Shown: positions 63,175-64,000 of the stretch, one piece after another | Position numbering within the stretch: position 1 is the stretch's first letter | How the letters are laid out: each line of letters begins with the position of its first letter | Source: Acidovorax sp. NO-1 | GTDB lineage: Bacteria > Pseudomonadota > Gammaproteobacteria > Burkholderiales > Burkholderiaceae_C | Assembly (NCBI RefSeq): GCF_000238595.1 | Contig: NZ_AGTS01000137.1 | Location: 1-64,000, forward strand | Reading direction: 5' to 3' | Length of the DNA: 64,000 bases | The notes under the pieces: generated by a model | What the model saw: only the letters and a program-made list of their open reading frames with translations | Told to the model about the DNA's origin: nothing | The model's database searches: none | Program-made: the position numbers and the translations under genes

Positions 63175-64000
63175 ATGTCACACACTCCTTCATTCAGCAT
63201 GCGTTCATGGGCCACTCTGACGTTAGGCCTTGCGCTGTCGTTTCCTGCTTTTTCGCAATTTACCAGCGACATTGACGTCTACACGAGCGCCGGCTCTGGC
63301 TCCGTCTCGAACGTGCTTTTCGTTCTCGATAGCTCTGCCAATTGGAATGCGAGCTTGAAGCATGATTGCGTCTATGTCGATGGCAGTGGAGCGCCCAGCA
63401 AAGGTCCAACCAAAGGTGGAATGGAGCAATGTGCGCTGTACAACGTTATTCACTCTCTCAAAACCAATGACGATGGCTCTGCAGCCTTCAATATCGGTTT
63501 CATGGTTTTCAATGAGACCAATGTAGAGACAGGGGCGCGTGTCATACAAGCACTGACCCCTCTCACTACCACGGGCAAAGACGCGTTGAAGGCGTTTATC
63601 AAGAAACTGGATCAAAACCAGTCGCCGGCACCCACTTCCTATGCGTTGGCCATGCATGAGGCCGGCCTGTATTTTTCACAAGAATCACCCTTCTCGGGCC
63701 AACGGGTCGGCGTCTTGCCCTACGACCGTGATGCGTTCAATGGCGGCAAATATGCCCTCCCCTTCGGGTCGGATTGCGGAAAAAATTACATCATCATGAT
63801 CGCCAATGGCCCACCGCAAGGCGATCAGATCAAAAACGAAGTCATGCAGGCCATGCTTGCCGCATCGGGCGGCAGTACCGCGCCCATCACCTATCCTGCA
63901 GGCAGTGTAGACCCCAAGGACGCCGCCAACTGGACGGATGAATACGCACGCTTCCTCAATGGAAATCTCCGCAGCAGCTCTGCCACATCGGCCCTCGCTA
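63175..64000 (+). CDS. pilY1: PilY1-type pilus tip adhesin, N-terminal part (runs off right edge)
   Basis: 275 codons are visible from the ATG at 63175. A signal peptide (LTLGLALSFPAFSQF region) is followed by a von Willebrand factor A-like domain beginning NVLFVLDSSANW. The usual metal site DxSxS is altered to D-S-S-A-N. Cysteines occur in pairs (HDCVYVD, EQCALYN). PilY1 sits at the pilus tip and contributes to adhesion and surface sensing. The C-terminal beta-propeller lies beyond the window. Confidence 0.9.
   Translation, partial: MSHTPSFSMRSWATLTLGLALSFPAFSQFTSDIDVYTSAGSGSVSNVLFVLDSSANWNASLKHDCVYVDGSGAPSKGPTKGGMEQCALYNVIHSLKTNDDGSAAFNIGFMVFNETNVETGARVIQALTPLTTTGKDALKAFIKKLDQNQSPAPTSYALAMHEAGLYFSQESPFSGQRVGVLPYDRDAFNGGKYALPFGSDCGKNYIIMIANGPPQGDQIKNEVMQAMLAASGGSTAPITYPAGSVDPKDAANWTDEYARFLNGNLRSSSATSALA

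Overview
The window looks like a chromosomal segment of a high-GC betaproteobacterium of the Comamonadaceae, most likely Acidovorax or a close relative. This is inferred from the protein sequences, the spc/alpha ribosomal gene order, the oxyR-recG neighbourhood and the short palindromic repeats scattered between genes. No 16S rRNA or other direct taxonomic marker is present.

Left edge to 5.8 kb: an accessory region on the minus strand. It encodes a BrxD-like P-loop ATPase, an Lhr-like superfamily II helicase and the start of a membrane-anchored TerB_N-domain protein that runs off the left edge. The genes are tightly packed in that order. The region abuts four exactly 11-bp-phased GGGCCA repeats and the 3' end of an initiator tRNA-fMet gene, which is the expected geometry of a tRNA-integrated genomic island. 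This is the best candidate for a poorly described (probably anti-phage or stress) system.

5.8-14.9 kb: tRNA-fMet, then the alpha and spc ribosomal operons read leftwards (rplN, rplX, rplE, rpsN, rpsH, rplF, rplR, rpsE, rpmD, rplO, secY, rpmJ, rpsM, rpsK, rpsD, rpoA, rplQ), with a strong sigma-70-type promoter in front of rplN.

14.9-25.7 kb: a complete glycerol uptake and catabolism cluster. It comprises glpD and a GlpSTPQUV-type ABC transporter on the minus strand, and a divergent DeoR-type glpR and glpK on the plus strand. glpK carries a one-base expansion of a C tract that breaks its frame. A perfect inverted repeat precedes glpD, and a 13-base part of it recurs in the glpS/glpR intergenic region.

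25.9-34.4 kb: proC, ubiA, then a signalling cluster (CHASE3-GAF hybrid histidine kinase with three receivers, CheR, a receiver-less CheB, a receiver-kinase, and a convergent single-domain receiver). 34.6-41 kb: dps and oxyR, an unusual 257-aa protein plus PIN-domain pair wedged between oxyR and recG, recG, and an HD-GYP protein. 41-48 kb: a PfkB-family kinase, queA, a gamma-glutamyltransferase, a Bug-type binding protein with a divergent LysR regulator, and ung. 48-53.8 kb: a trp operon (trpE, chorismate mutase, trpG, LysE-type exporter, trpD, small membrane protein, trpC) with a candidate leader peptide containing two Trp codons. 53.9-57.3 kb: a chalcone-isomerase-like protein, a chemoreceptor and gph. 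57.4-59.8 kb: a DUF5666-type lipoprotein with a 23-copy hexanucleotide repeat, coupled to a DUF6502-type protein. 60 kb to the right edge: a type IV minor pilin operon (pilE-like, fimT, pilV, pilW, pilX, pilY1 partial).

Three families of palindromic REP-like repeats sit at gene borders. One of them occupies four junctions of the glp cluster. Start sites were moved inward from the longest frames wherever homology, ribosome binding sites or ATGA overlaps supported it.
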